64,000 bases of DNA from JARKQH01 sp964631605. GTDB taxonomy: Bacteria > Verrucomicrobiota > Verrucomicrobiia > Limisphaerales > UBA8199. Position numbers and translations under genes: made by a program. The notes beneath the pieces were generated by a model that saw only the letters and a list, made by a program, of their open reading frames with translations, searched no databases and had not been told where the DNA came from. Where the stretch lies: NCBI GenBank assembly GCA_964631605.1, contig CAZVYG010000007.1:37542-101541 (forward strand), given 5' to 3'. The number at the start of each line of letters is the position of its first letter. Position 1 is the stretch's first letter. Shown here piece after piece: positions 26,986 to 35,228 of this stretch.

Positions 26986-27762
26986 ATGGAGTCCGCCTCA
27001 CAAAGGATTGTGGCGCGCGCCGTGGCCCGAGCTCATGGTTTTACGCTGATCGAGTTGCTGGCGGTCACTGCGATCGTGGCGATACTCGCGGCCCTTTTGC
27101 TTCCCGCGCTTCAAGGGGCGAAGGCACGGGCCCACCGAATCTCATGCCTGAACAACCTGAGGCAGCTTCAAGTTGGCTGGCAGTCCTATGTGGACGAAAA
27201 TGCGGGCCGGCTTCCCTCCAACGCCACTCTCAACGCGGTGAGCCAGCCCGGGGCGTGGATTGTGGGCAATGCCAAGCGGGATATCGGCCCCACCAACCTC
27301 CAGGCCGGCACCTTGTTCCCCTATGTGCGGTCACCCAAGGTTTACCAATGTCCAAGTGACACCAGTCGGGTGGCGGGAGGCGAAGCCCCCCACAACCGCA
27401 GCTATTCCATGAGCGTCTGGATCGGCCATACCTACAGCGGCGTGCCGACAATGACGCGCTTCGTCCAGATTACCGACCCGGCGCCATCGCGGGCGTTGGT
27501 CTTCATGGATGAGAATGAGGACAGCATAGACGACGGGTCTTTCGGGGTGTACGCGACCGGTTGGTGGGCGTGGTTCAACTACCCTGGCAGTCGCCATTCC
27601 AAAGGATGCACCCTGAGTTTTGCCGACGGTCACGCCGAGTACTGGAAATGGCGTAATGCCTCGGTCCTGGTTTTCCGGGGATACGGTTACCCGGCCTCGT
27701 TCGGCGACCCTGATTTGATGCGGCTTCAGGAAACGATTCCGACCGGCACCGACCGCTTGTAG
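26986..27762 (+). CDS. Pseudopilin-like secreted protein with prepilin N-terminus and H-X-DG motif
   Basis: A 258-residue relative of the gene at 2861-3637. The prepilin segment is FTLIELLAVTAIVAILAALL (about residues 18-37). The conserved downstream stretch CLNNLRQLQVGWQSYVDEN matches the same region in the first pseudopilin (CLNNLRQVGLATTIYAND). The C-terminal signature is SRHSKGCTLSFADGHAEYW. The two copies are clearly paralogous, and neither is next to other type II secretion or pilus genes. Expected to be processed by prepilin peptidase and exported by the type II machinery. Function unknown. Confidence 0.85.
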   Translation: MESASQRIVARAVARAHGFTLIELLAVTAIVAILAALLLPALQGAKARAHRISCLNNLRQLQVGWQSYVDENAGRLPSNATLNAVSQPGAWIVGNAKRDIGPTNLQAGTLFPYVRSPKVYQCPSDTSRVAGGEAPHNRSYSMSVWIGHTYSGVPTMTRFVQITDPAPSRALVFMDENEDSIDDGSFGVYATGWWAWFNYPGSRHSKGCTLSFADGHAEYWKWRNASVLVFRGYGYPASFGDPDLMRLQETIPTGTDRL

Positions 27763-27938
27763 TCCAGGCGAAGCTGCGGCGGGCGCGGGGTCCAGTTGCT
27801 CATGCCAAGGGAGGCTTGACGAGGCCGCTGGAGTCGTTTGGAGTCCTGCTTGCGCGGCCCGCCCATGACCTCTGCAACGGTGGGAAGAAACGCCTGCGTC
27901 CGCGCCGGCGCGTTTGATTCTCCGGGCGAGTCCGCCGA

Positions 27939-28775
27939 TCAGCATTCAATTTCGGACGCCGGCGTGAGAAGCTGTTGCCAATTCATTGCCGGAGCCAGGT
28001 GTGCGGACTCAATATGGGTCGCCACGGTGGGTAGCGGAATCCAGAGCTTGTACTTGACGCCCCAGAGCAATCTAAAGCCGTTGTACCGCCATGCCTGGAG
28101 GATGTAGCCGCCGTATTGGATCCGTTGACGGCAGCACTGCATGAACCGGACAGGGTTGAGGGCTGTTTGTTTGGTCAAGGCCATCCACAGCGAAACATCC
28201 AGGTTTGTCTTTTCATAGGTGCGGAACACCCGTTCCGTGCGGCGCAAGGTTCGCTGTCGGGTCAGAAAGGTCAGACACGTTGAGGCGCTGGTGCGCCAGT
28301 GCCGGTCCCCGTACACTCGCAATTCCTGCCGTTTGGGGTGCAGCGCCAGGTGATACGCGTCAGGATGGTCATAGGGACTGACAAAGTGGGCGTCCTCGTT
28401 TCCGCGGGCGAACCGCACCAGCGCCTCCACCGCCCCCGGCAGGTAGAAATAGTCATCCTCCGCAAAATAGACCAGGTCGGATTCCCGTTGGTTCAGAAGC
28501 ACGTCAATCTGCCGGCCGAAGGTTGGACGATTGCCAATGGAGTTGACGGGGATGAGTTCCAAATCCGGGGTTGCAAAATGCTGCGTGAACAGCGTTTCAT
28601 AATCCGGAGGGCAACCATCCAGTATCACATAGACTTTGGCGCGAAGGGATCCAAGTGCCTGCTTGAACGAACGCAAGCAGAGAGCCGCCAGCCTCTTTTT
28701 ATCGTGGCTGAAAACGGGGGTTGGCTTGGATACTTTGGGGTAGATCCGGTAAGCAACTGCCAAATCGTAAAGCAT
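27939..28775 (-). CDS. GT-A-like glycosyltransferase (family 2-type)
   Basis: A protein of about 278 residues with a GT-A nucleotide-sugar transferase core. The acidic motif DLVYFAEDDYFYLPGAVEAL corresponds to the DXD metal-binding region. SFKQALGSLRAKVYVILDGC matches the first strand of a family 2 glycosyltransferase. No membrane helix is visible. Met at 28775 begins MLYDLAVAYRIYP and fits the usual start of such proteins; an in-frame Met at 28904 would add 43 Lys/Arg-rich residues. Neither has a clear ribosome-binding site. Divergent from a methyltransferase, in an envelope-glycan neighbourhood. The 176 bases beyond its stop hold nothing I recognise. Confidence 0.6.
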   Translation of the reverse strand: MLYDLAVAYRIYPKVSKPTPVFSHDKKRLAALCLRSFKQALGSLRAKVYVILDGCPPDYETLFTQHFATPDLELIPVNSIGNRPTFGRQIDVLLNQRESDLVYFAEDDYFYLPGAVEALVRFARGNEDAHFVSPYDHPDAYHLALHPKRQELRVYGDRHWRTSASTCLTFLTRQRTLRRTERVFRTYEKTNLDVSLWMALTKQTALNPVRFMQCCRQRIQYGGYILQAWRYNGFRLLWGVKYKLWIPLPTVATHIESAHLAPAMNWQQLLTPASEIEC

Positions 28776-28988
28776 GCGCCAAGGCCAGCAATATAGGCGG
28801 ATGAGACGGTGGGAGCGCAATCCTTTTTTGGCGCAGGTTTGTTTTGCTTTTTGGGGCGCTGTTCGGCCATAATGCAATGTCTGATGTCGAGTCGGCGGGG
28901 CCATGCGTCATGGGCCTCAGGACGGCGGCTTGCCTGTGGATGCAAACCCCGACGGACGTTTTCAGATGTGGCCGGCTGTTTTCCTTAA

Positions 28989-29705
28989 ATGAATAGTTCG
29001 AACATTGCAGACTACGTGCGCGGGGTTGAGGGCTGGTTGTTTGATGGGGAGGCTCGCTTGCTCTTCGACCTGGCTCGACAGGCCAGCAACACCGGTGTGA
29101 TCGTCGAGATCGGTTCCTGGAAAGGCAAGTCCACGATTTGCCTCGCCAAAGGCTCCCAGGAAGGTCCGCGGGTCAAGGTTTATGCGATTGACCCGCACAT
29201 CGGCTCCGAGGAACACCACGCCGAAACAGGCCGTGTTTGGACCTTTGATGAGTTCAAAGCCAACATCAAGCGGGCCGGCGTGGAAGACCACGTGGTTCCA
29301 TTGGTCAAGATGTCCACGGAGGCGGCCCGGGATTTCAACCTGCCGGTCAGTCTGCTTTTCATTGACGGCGCGCACGATTTTGATTCCGTCAAGGCGGATT
29401 TTGACGCTTGGTTCCCCAAGCTGATCAACGGGGGGGTGGTGGCATTCCACGACACCACGGGCTGGGAAGGTCCGCGACGGCTGGTCCGCACGGCCTTGTT
29501 TCGAAATCCACGGGTTGAGGCCGTTGGTTTTCGTTGGTCAATTACCTACGGCCGAAAGACAGAGTCGGCCTCCTTCTTCACGGGGCTGGTTCAGCGGGTG
29601 AAGATGGTGATCAAGATGCTGTATGATCCCGTGCTCAATCTCCTCACGGGCCCTGCCGTCAAACGTGTGATTTGTGGGCTGCTGGGACGTCCCTCCAAGA
29701 CATGA
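28989..29705 (+). CDS. Class I SAM-dependent methyltransferase (methyltransferase_24-like)
   Basis: A 238-residue soluble protein. The SAM fold is shown by VIVEIGSWKGKSTICLA (motif I), VKVYAIDPHIG (motif II), and SLLFIDGAHDFDSVKADFDA with GGVVAFHDTTGWEG. This pattern (IGSW.GKST, FIDG.HDY, FHD) is typical of the O-methyltransferase-like group found in polysaccharide clusters. It lies between two divergent/convergent glycosyltransferases, which fits modification of a sugar or lipid-linked intermediate. Substrate unknown. Confidence 0.75.
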   Translation: MNSSNIADYVRGVEGWLFDGEARLLFDLARQASNTGVIVEIGSWKGKSTICLAKGSQEGPRVKVYAIDPHIGSEEHHAETGRVWTFDEFKANIKRAGVEDHVVPLVKMSTEAARDFNLPVSLLFIDGAHDFDSVKADFDAWFPKLINGGVVAFHDTTGWEGPRRLVRTALFRNPRVEAVGFRWSITYGRKTESASFFTGLVQRVKMVIKMLYDPVLNLLTGPAVKRVICGLLGRPSKT

Positions 29706-29725
29706 TGAGGCGCTGGGAACGCGAC

Positions 29726-30799
29726 TCAGCCGGCAGTCACCTTTGGCAGTCCCATTTGGCGGATGCGAGTGATTTCGTCCCACCGGTTTAAGCGGGCCTT
29801 GAGGAACCTTAGCATCCAGAGGTCACTCCTGGTACGTAGTCGGCGCAACTGCTGTCGCTCCGCGCGGATGTGGCTTCGCAACCGCCAGACTTCAGCCCAA
29901 GCCGTCCAGTAGGCCCGCTGGAAAAAGCTCCAACGCCGGAGCAGCAGCGCGCCAACCGTTCCCTCCACCGCCAATAAAAGCAATTGAAGCGCCGCCAGGG
30001 CCAGCAGGGCGCCTTGAGCGTTTTTCAATAATACCAAAAGACCATTGCGGTTCGCATAGTAACGTTTGGTATCACTGGTTCGAAATTCGACCACCCGTCC
30101 GCCGCCGGCTGGATTGACCTGGGCCGCACCGCGATGGTGCATTTTCGCGGAGGGAACCGCGATCGCCCGGTGGCCGGTCAGCCAGAGCCGCCAGGAAAGG
30201 TCGTACTCATCCGAAAACATGAAAAACTCCGCATCAAATCCCCGCAAGTTCCGGAAAACCCCGGCCTGGATGAGATACGCGCACCCTTCCGGCATGAATA
30301 CCCGCCGGGTCTCCTCATGGAATTTGCGCGTGCTGGCCAGTCCAAAAATGTCGAACCCCGCAGCCCCCAGCGATTGGAATGCCTGCGAGTCATAATCCAT
30401 CACGAGCGGACAAGCGGCTTGCGCCCCCCCCTTTTCCGTCTCGCGAACAAGTGTCTCCAGACAGTCACTTTCCAGCCAGGCATCATTATTCACGAAGAAA
30501 AGCCATTTGCCGCGCGCCTGCGCGGCAGCGCGGTTATTGCCCTCGCAAAAGCCGAGGTTTTCTCCATGCTGCAGCACACGGCCATTCGGCCAATCGCGCA
30601 TCAGGTCCGCCGCCAAACGATCGGATCTATCCGGTGAGGCGTTGTCCGCTACAATCACCTCGATTTGATCGAAAATCGTCTGCGCGCGCAGACTCATCAG
30701 ACAGCGTTCCAGCCAGGGGGCCCCGTTGTAGTTGAGGATGATGACGCTCACCCAAGGCTCCGGGTGCGGCTGGGTTGCAACCTTTTCTGGCTGGGACAT
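29726..30799 (-). CDS. Family 2 glycosyltransferase with C-terminal membrane segment
   Basis: A family 2 transferase of 357 residues. The N-terminal core begins WVSVIILNYNGAPWLERCL. It has EVIVADNASPDRSDRLAA, NLGFCEGNNRAAAQARGKW, and the acidic motif LFFVNNDAWLE. MFSDEYDLSWRLWLTGH is the ED.D..R acceptor-site motif, and a hydrophobic helix lies near residue 265-285 (LLLLAVEGTVGALLL). The start at MSQPEKVATQ (30799) was preferred over an upstream in-frame start with an unlike leader. The pattern matches rhamnosyltransferase-type proteins of O-antigen or exopolysaccharide loci. Confidence 0.85.
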   Translation of the reverse strand: MSQPEKVATQPHPEPWVSVIILNYNGAPWLERCLMSLRAQTIFDQIEVIVADNASPDRSDRLAADLMRDWPNGRVLQHGENLGFCEGNNRAAAQARGKWLFFVNNDAWLESDCLETLVRETEKGGAQAACPLVMDYDSQAFQSLGAAGFDIFGLASTRKFHEETRRVFMPEGCAYLIQAGVFRNLRGFDAEFFMFSDEYDLSWRLWLTGHRAIAVPSAKMHHRGAAQVNPAGGGRVVEFRTSDTKRYYANRNGLLVLLKNAQGALLALAALQLLLLAVEGTVGALLLRRWSFFQRAYWTAWAEVWRLRSHIRAERQQLRRLRTRSDLWMLRFLKARLNRWDEITRIRQMGLPKVTAG

Positions 30800-30991
30800 T
30801 CTTGCTGCCACGCGACTTGCTTTGGAGTTTAGCCCGACCGGGAGATGAGCCTCAATCCCAAAAGGGCTCACAGAGAAAAGCCGTTCACCCAGCAGCGAGC
30901 TTGGCAAGCACACGTTTCAGATCTGCGGTGAATGGGATCGCCCATTCGCCCGGCATGGACTTTAACCTGCGGCGGAGATAGGCTGGCGGGG

Positions 30992-33010
30992 ATGTCGCCT
31001 GAATACGCATTGCGGCCGTTTGGGTCGGTGATGGACTTGCAGATTGATTACGGCCGGGAGCTGAACCCGCAGCAGTATGCGGCGGTGGTCGCGCCGCCGG
31101 GGCCCGCGCTGGTGATTGCCGGGGCCGGATCGGGCAAAACGCGCACGCTGATTTACCGGGTAGCCTATTTGCTCGAGCATGGGGTGCCCCCGGAAAACAT
31201 TCTGCTGCTCACCTTCACGAACAAAGCCGCCAAGGAGATGATGCGGCGCGTGGCGGAGTTGCTGGGACGCGAGCTGGCGGCATTGTGGGGTGGAACTTTT
31301 CATGCCGTCGGGAGCCGCATTCTGCGCCGGCACGCCGACCGGCTGGGGTATGCCAGCGACTTCGCGATCATGGACCGCGAAGACGCCAGACATTTGCTCA
31401 CTGATTGCATCCAGTCCCTGGGGATTGACACCAAGGCACTGCAGTTTCCCAAAGCGGAGGTCGTGGGGGAAATCGGCTCGCTGGCGGCCAACACGGCGCG
31501 CGGCCCGGCCGAGGTGATAGCCAGGGAGTACGAACATTTTGAGGGGTTGTCCGACCGCATCGAAGCGGTGCTGCGCGTTTACCAAGAGCGGAAGCGGGCG
31601 GGGAACCTCATGGATTTTGACGACCTGCTGGTGCAATGGTTGAAATTGCTGCGGGACGAGGCCGAAGTGCGGGATTACTACCAACGCCGGTTTCAGTTTA
31701 TTCTGGTGGATGAATACCAGGATACCAACCGGCTGCAGGGCGACATCATAGACCTGCTGGCGGCGCGGGAACGAAACGTGATGGCCGTCGGCGACGATGC
31801 GCAGAGCATCTACTCCTGGCGCGGCGCCGACTTCCGCAACATTCTCACCTTTCCCGAGCGCTACCCTGGAGCGGCGATTTACCGCATTGAAACCAACTAC
31901 CGCAGCACGCCGGAAATCCTCGAGGTCGCCAATGCGGCCATTGCGGCGAACACCCGTCAGTTCGAGAAAAAACTGGCGCCGGTCCGCCCCGGTGGTGTCA
32001 AACCGGCGGTGGTGGCGTGTTTGGATGGCGCCCAGCAGGCTGCCTTCGTGGCGCAACGCGTGTTGCAGTTGCGAGACGAGGACATCCCGCTGGACCGCAT
32101 GGCCGTGCTTTACCGCTCGCACTTCCATGCGCTCGAACTCCAGTTGGAACTCACGCGGCGGAGGATTCCTTTCAGCATCACCAGCGGCATCCGCTTTTTC
32201 GAACAGGCGCACATCAAGGACGCCACAGCGTACCTCAAGGTGGTGAGCAACCCGCGGGACGAGGTTTCCTTCAAGCGGCTGGCGCGGTTGTTGCCGGGGG
32301 TTGGCCCCAAGGCGGCCGAACGGCTTTGGGCGGCTTTTCAACGGGCGCCTGGCGCCCCGGCAGGGCAGGAGAACCTGGCCGGAAGGCTCGAGGCTTGTGC
32401 CAGGGTTGTCCCCAAAAGGGCCGCGGCAGGCTGGACGCAGTTTAGCGCCACCTGCAGCCAGCTCCAGGCCCCGGATTTGCGGGACTCGCCGGCGCACATG
32501 CTCCGGCTGGTGCTCGAAGCGGGATACGCGGATTACGTGAAAACCTCGTTTGACAACTACCGCTCGCGGCTGGAGGACCTCGATCAACTGGCGGATTTCG
32601 CCCGGCAATTTGACCACCTGGATGAATTTCTGACGCAAATGGCGCTGCTTTCCAACCTCGACAACGAGGATGAGCAACCCGCCAACCAGGGCCAGGAGCA
32701 GCTCCGCCTCTCCACTGTCCACCAGGCCAAGGGATTGGAATTCGACGTGGTTTTTCTGATCATGCTGTGCGACGGCTTGTTTCCGTCGCGCCGGTCGCTC
32801 GAAACGCCCGAAGGCGAGGAGGAGGAGCGGCGCCTGTTTTATGTGGCGGTCACCCGCGCCCGAAACCAGCTTTATTTGAGCTATCCCCTCTGCCGTGGGA
32901 CCGCGGCCAGCGGAGGCGACTCACTCCAGCAGCCGTCCCGCTTTCTGAACGAAATTCCACCAGACCTGGTCGAGCCCTGGAACCTCCGCACCTTTCACCC
33001 GGGCTTTTGA
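30992..33010 (+). CDS. UvrD/Rep-family ATP-dependent DNA helicase
   Basis: A superfamily 1A helicase of 672 residues. All motifs are visible: Walker A AGAGSGKTRTL, motif Ia TFTNKAAKEM, motif II ILVDEYQDTN, motif III VGDDAQSIYSWRGAD, motif IV IETNYRST, motif V LSTVHQAKGLEFDVV and motif VI RRLFYVAVTRARNQLYLSY. It unwinds DNA during repair or restart of replication. The start was set at 30992 (MSPEYALRPFG, preceded by GGCGGGG); earlier in-frame starts are possible, and a Met at 31031 lies next to the conserved LNPQQ. Its last 16 bases overlap the convergent STAS gene. UvrD, Rep or PcrA cannot be told apart here. Confidence 0.92.
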   Translation: MSPEYALRPFGSVMDLQIDYGRELNPQQYAAVVAPPGPALVIAGAGSGKTRTLIYRVAYLLEHGVPPENILLLTFTNKAAKEMMRRVAELLGRELAALWGGTFHAVGSRILRRHADRLGYASDFAIMDREDARHLLTDCIQSLGIDTKALQFPKAEVVGEIGSLAANTARGPAEVIAREYEHFEGLSDRIEAVLRVYQERKRAGNLMDFDDLLVQWLKLLRDEAEVRDYYQRRFQFILVDEYQDTNRLQGDIIDLLAARERNVMAVGDDAQSIYSWRGADFRNILTFPERYPGAAIYRIETNYRSTPEILEVANAAIAANTRQFEKKLAPVRPGGVKPAVVACLDGAQQAAFVAQRVLQLRDEDIPLDRMAVLYRSHFHALELQLELTRRRIPFSITSGIRFFEQAHIKDATAYLKVVSNPRDEVSFKRLARLLPGVGPKAAERLWAAFQRAPGAPAGQENLAGRLEACARVVPKRAAAGWTQFSATCSQLQAPDLRDSPAHMLRLVLEAGYADYVKTSFDNYRSRLEDLDQLADFARQFDHLDEFLTQMALLSNLDNEDEQPANQGQEQLRLSTVHQAKGLEFDVVFLIMLCDGLFPSRRSLETPEGEEEERRLFYVAVTRARNQLYLSYPLCRGTAASGGDSLQQPSRFLNEIPPDLVEPWNLRTFHPGF

Positions 33011-33561
33011 TCGGGTGAGGCCCGCGTGCGGAGCCTCTCGAGGTCCTCGGCAAGAAAGCGCGCGACTTCCTTGAACCGCGCCGCGTTTTCAGGGCGGATC
33101 TCCATCAAAGTGCGATGCGCTTCCAGACAGGCGCGAGTGAGATCCTCTTTGCTGACTGCAGAAGGGTCCAGCGCCTGCGGCTCGGTGTCCGGCGGGAGAC
33201 TGAGCGGCCCTTGAGTCACGCGGAACAGGTGGAGGATACCCAGATCGTCGAGCAACTCGGTTAGGTGCGCGTTGGGCTGGTAAAGCTCAACTTGGCGGCC
33301 GTCACCGCCCGCACCGCCAAGGTTCATCTGCAGTCCGAAGCCGGCCAGCACGCCAAGAAAAGTGCTGTCCATATTCACGCATTCCGAAAGATCCAGAATC
33401 AGATAGGACAGACCTTTCTGGCGAAGGTTGTCCACCAGCGTCTTGAAATCAATGCTCGAGGTGAAATTGGCGCGCCCGACGATTTTGACGCAGGCAAACC
33501 TCTCGCCTGTCAGCACGAGAATTCGGGCAGCCGCTTGATTCGAGGGAGTCAGGCTGGGCAT
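32995..33561 (-). CDS. STAS-domain (anti-sigma antagonist-like) protein
   Basis: A 188-residue protein. The STAS domain is at about 10-115 (ACVKIVGRANFTSSIDFKT, LSYLILDLSECVNMDSTFLG, VLAGFGLQM, LLDDLGILHLF). The Ser in NMDSTFLG corresponds to the phosphorylatable Ser of SpoIIAA-type antagonists. A C-terminal extension of about 70 residues is helical and charged (RTLMEIRPENAARFKEVARF). No anti-sigma factor or kinase gene is nearby. The start at MPSLTPSN (33561) lies two bases after the holA stop, so it is probably translated from the holA message. The last 16 bases overlap the UvrD gene on the other strand. Confidence 0.75.
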   Translation of the reverse strand: MPSLTPSNQAAARILVLTGERFACVKIVGRANFTSSIDFKTLVDNLRQKGLSYLILDLSECVNMDSTFLGVLAGFGLQMNLGGAGGDGRQVELYQPNAHLTELLDDLGILHLFRVTQGPLSLPPDTEPQALDPSAVSKEDLTRACLEAHRTLMEIRPENAARFKEVARFLAEDLERLRTRASPDQKPG

Positions 33562-33562
33562 T

Positions 33563-34720
33563 TCAGGAAGCGCGGTGCGGCGCGATGGGGGTGGCGGAGG
33601 GTTGGGCGGCAATCTGGACGAGGGTCTGCTGCAGAACCATCGCCTCGTCGAGGTTGCTGGACACCAGCCGCTGATTGCACTGGAACAGGAGGTCCATGGC
33701 CTGAACCAGCTCGGCCTGCGAGTAGCGTTTCACCTGCGGCAGGGCCTTGAACAACACATAGGCGTTGATTTGCAGCGGGTTGTAACGCTTATCCTCGGGC
33801 AGGCCCTCCGGCGGAATTCGCTGGAGCTGCGACTTGAAACGCGGATAATCACAATTCGGGCTGACCCAGCCCTCCCGCAGCATCTCCTTTAGCAAGAGCA
33901 TGGCCCGGACCTTGCTGATCAGTCCATACAACAGGCCAATTTCGGATCGTTGTGAATCCAGTTTGACCTCCCAGAGTTCCTCGTCCAGGCGCCGCAACAG
34001 CTCCGGCACATTGCGGTCGCCCAGCGCGTCGCCCAGGGCGAAGGCGCGCGCCGTCTTGTTCCGCGTGCAAACGGCTTCAATGTCCTCGAGCGTGACCCGG
34101 GCGCGGTCGCCAACATAGAGGCAGACTTTCTCAACCTCGTTTTCAAGTTGCCGCGAGTTGGGGCCCACGCGGGCCACCAGTTCGGAAAGCGCCTCCTCGG
34201 TGACCTCCTTGCCGCGTGCCTTGAAACTCTTGATTGCGCTGGTTTCCGCCAGTTCGGCCCAGTTCTTGTCGTCCAGGGACCAGGCGGCGAACATTTCGAC
34301 AGATCCTATCTTCTCGAGGGTCTTGAAGAAGCTCTTGCGGCGGTCAACCTTGCCGGCGCTGATCAGCAGTCGAAGGTTCTCCCAGGGCAGGGCCTTGAGC
34401 TCCTGGGCCAGGTCGGCGAGTTGTTCGGTCACCTGCGCCGAGGCCGGGCGATCTTCGGAAAGAAAATTGCAGTTTTGGAACCACACCACCTTGGCGCTGC
34501 CAAAAAAAGGCAGGGTTTGCAGGGCTTCGCGCAGTCGGCCAATCGCTTTCAGCGCTTCGCCGCTGTGCGAAACGCTGGCGTCAATCATCTCATGGTCCAT
34601 CCCTCCGACCTGCCCTGTCCACTCGGCATAGATCTGCCGCGCCCGAAGCTTGACCGCATAGTCATCCTCGCCGAATACAAGGCATACGGGTGCGGAGGAC
34701 TTGGCTGAAACCGAGGGCAT
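33563..34720 (-). CDS. holA: DNA polymerase III subunit delta
   Basis: A 385-residue clamp-loader subunit delta. It starts with an ATPase-like fold lacking a Walker A (APVCLVFGEDDYAVKLRARQ), followed by PFFGSAKVVWFQNCNFL and LRLLISAGKVDRRKSFFKTL, then a helical lid with RVGPNSRQLENEVEKVCLY and a C-terminal collar (FALGDALGDRNVPELLRRLD, GLISKVRAMLLLKEMLREG). These match HolA. It opens the sliding clamp ring during replication. It is preceded by the bifunctional nuclease gene three bases upstream and followed by the STAS gene. Confidence 0.88.
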   Translation of the reverse strand: MPSVSAKSSAPVCLVFGEDDYAVKLRARQIYAEWTGQVGGMDHEMIDASVSHSGEALKAIGRLREALQTLPFFGSAKVVWFQNCNFLSEDRPASAQVTEQLADLAQELKALPWENLRLLISAGKVDRRKSFFKTLEKIGSVEMFAAWSLDDKNWAELAETSAIKSFKARGKEVTEEALSELVARVGPNSRQLENEVEKVCLYVGDRARVTLEDIEAVCTRNKTARAFALGDALGDRNVPELLRRLDEELWEVKLDSQRSEIGLLYGLISKVRAMLLLKEMLREGWVSPNCDYPRFKSQLQRIPPEGLPEDKRYNPLQINAYVLFKALPQVKRYSQAELVQAMDLLFQCNQRLVSSNLDEAMVLQQTLVQIAAQPSATPIAPHRAS

Positions 34721-34723
34721 CGG

Positions 34724-35182
34724 TTATTCGTTTTCGGCGTCCGTTTCGTTGATGCGCTGGAGGACCTCGCTCATGTCTTCGACCTGCTCGAACAGCGAGG
34801 TGGTCACATAGATGGGGCGCTTCTGGGCGCTGGCCAGGGCCAGGCAATCGCTGGGGCGGGCATCTATTTCGACAATCTTGCGAGCGATCTCGTTGCTTTG
34901 CTGCAGGATCAGCCGGGCGTAATAAGTCGAATTGCGCAGCTCGGTAATGACCACGCGCTCGACGGTGATGTTGAAGCCTTTGAAGATGGACTGAATGAGG
35001 TCATGGGTGAGGGGGCGTTCCTTTGGCGTTTCGCGAAGAAACATCCCGATTACCGCGCCCATGTTCGGCTCGACGTTGATCACAAACACCTTCTCGTCGT
35101 TGCCGACAAAGAGCGCGCAACCGCTGTTGGCGGGTAGAATCCCCCGAATTTGCACCGGCACGACATCATTCTTCATACTCAT
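34724..35182 (-). CDS. Bifunctional nuclease-family (DUF151) protein
   Basis: A 152-residue protein. Almost the whole length is one BFN/DUF151 domain: VPVQIRGILPANSGCALFVG, VEPNMGAVIGMFL, RPLTHDLIQSIFKGFNITVE, and VEIDARPSDCLALASAQKRP. ARPSDCLALA is the most conserved part. The plant homologue has DNase/RNase activity, but the activity of the bacterial form is not settled. It lies 46 bases downstream of metH and three bases upstream of holA, so these genes may be one operon. Confidence 0.88.
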   Translation of the reverse strand: MSMKNDVVPVQIRGILPANSGCALFVGNDEKVFVINVEPNMGAVIGMFLRETPKERPLTHDLIQSIFKGFNITVERVVITELRNSTYYARLILQQSNEIARKIVEIDARPSDCLALASAQKRPIYVTTSLFEQVEDMSEVLQRINETDAENE

Positions 35183-35228
35183 ATTTTAGGGCCGTTGCCC
35201 CCAAAAAACAAGTCTTGTCGCAACCCCA

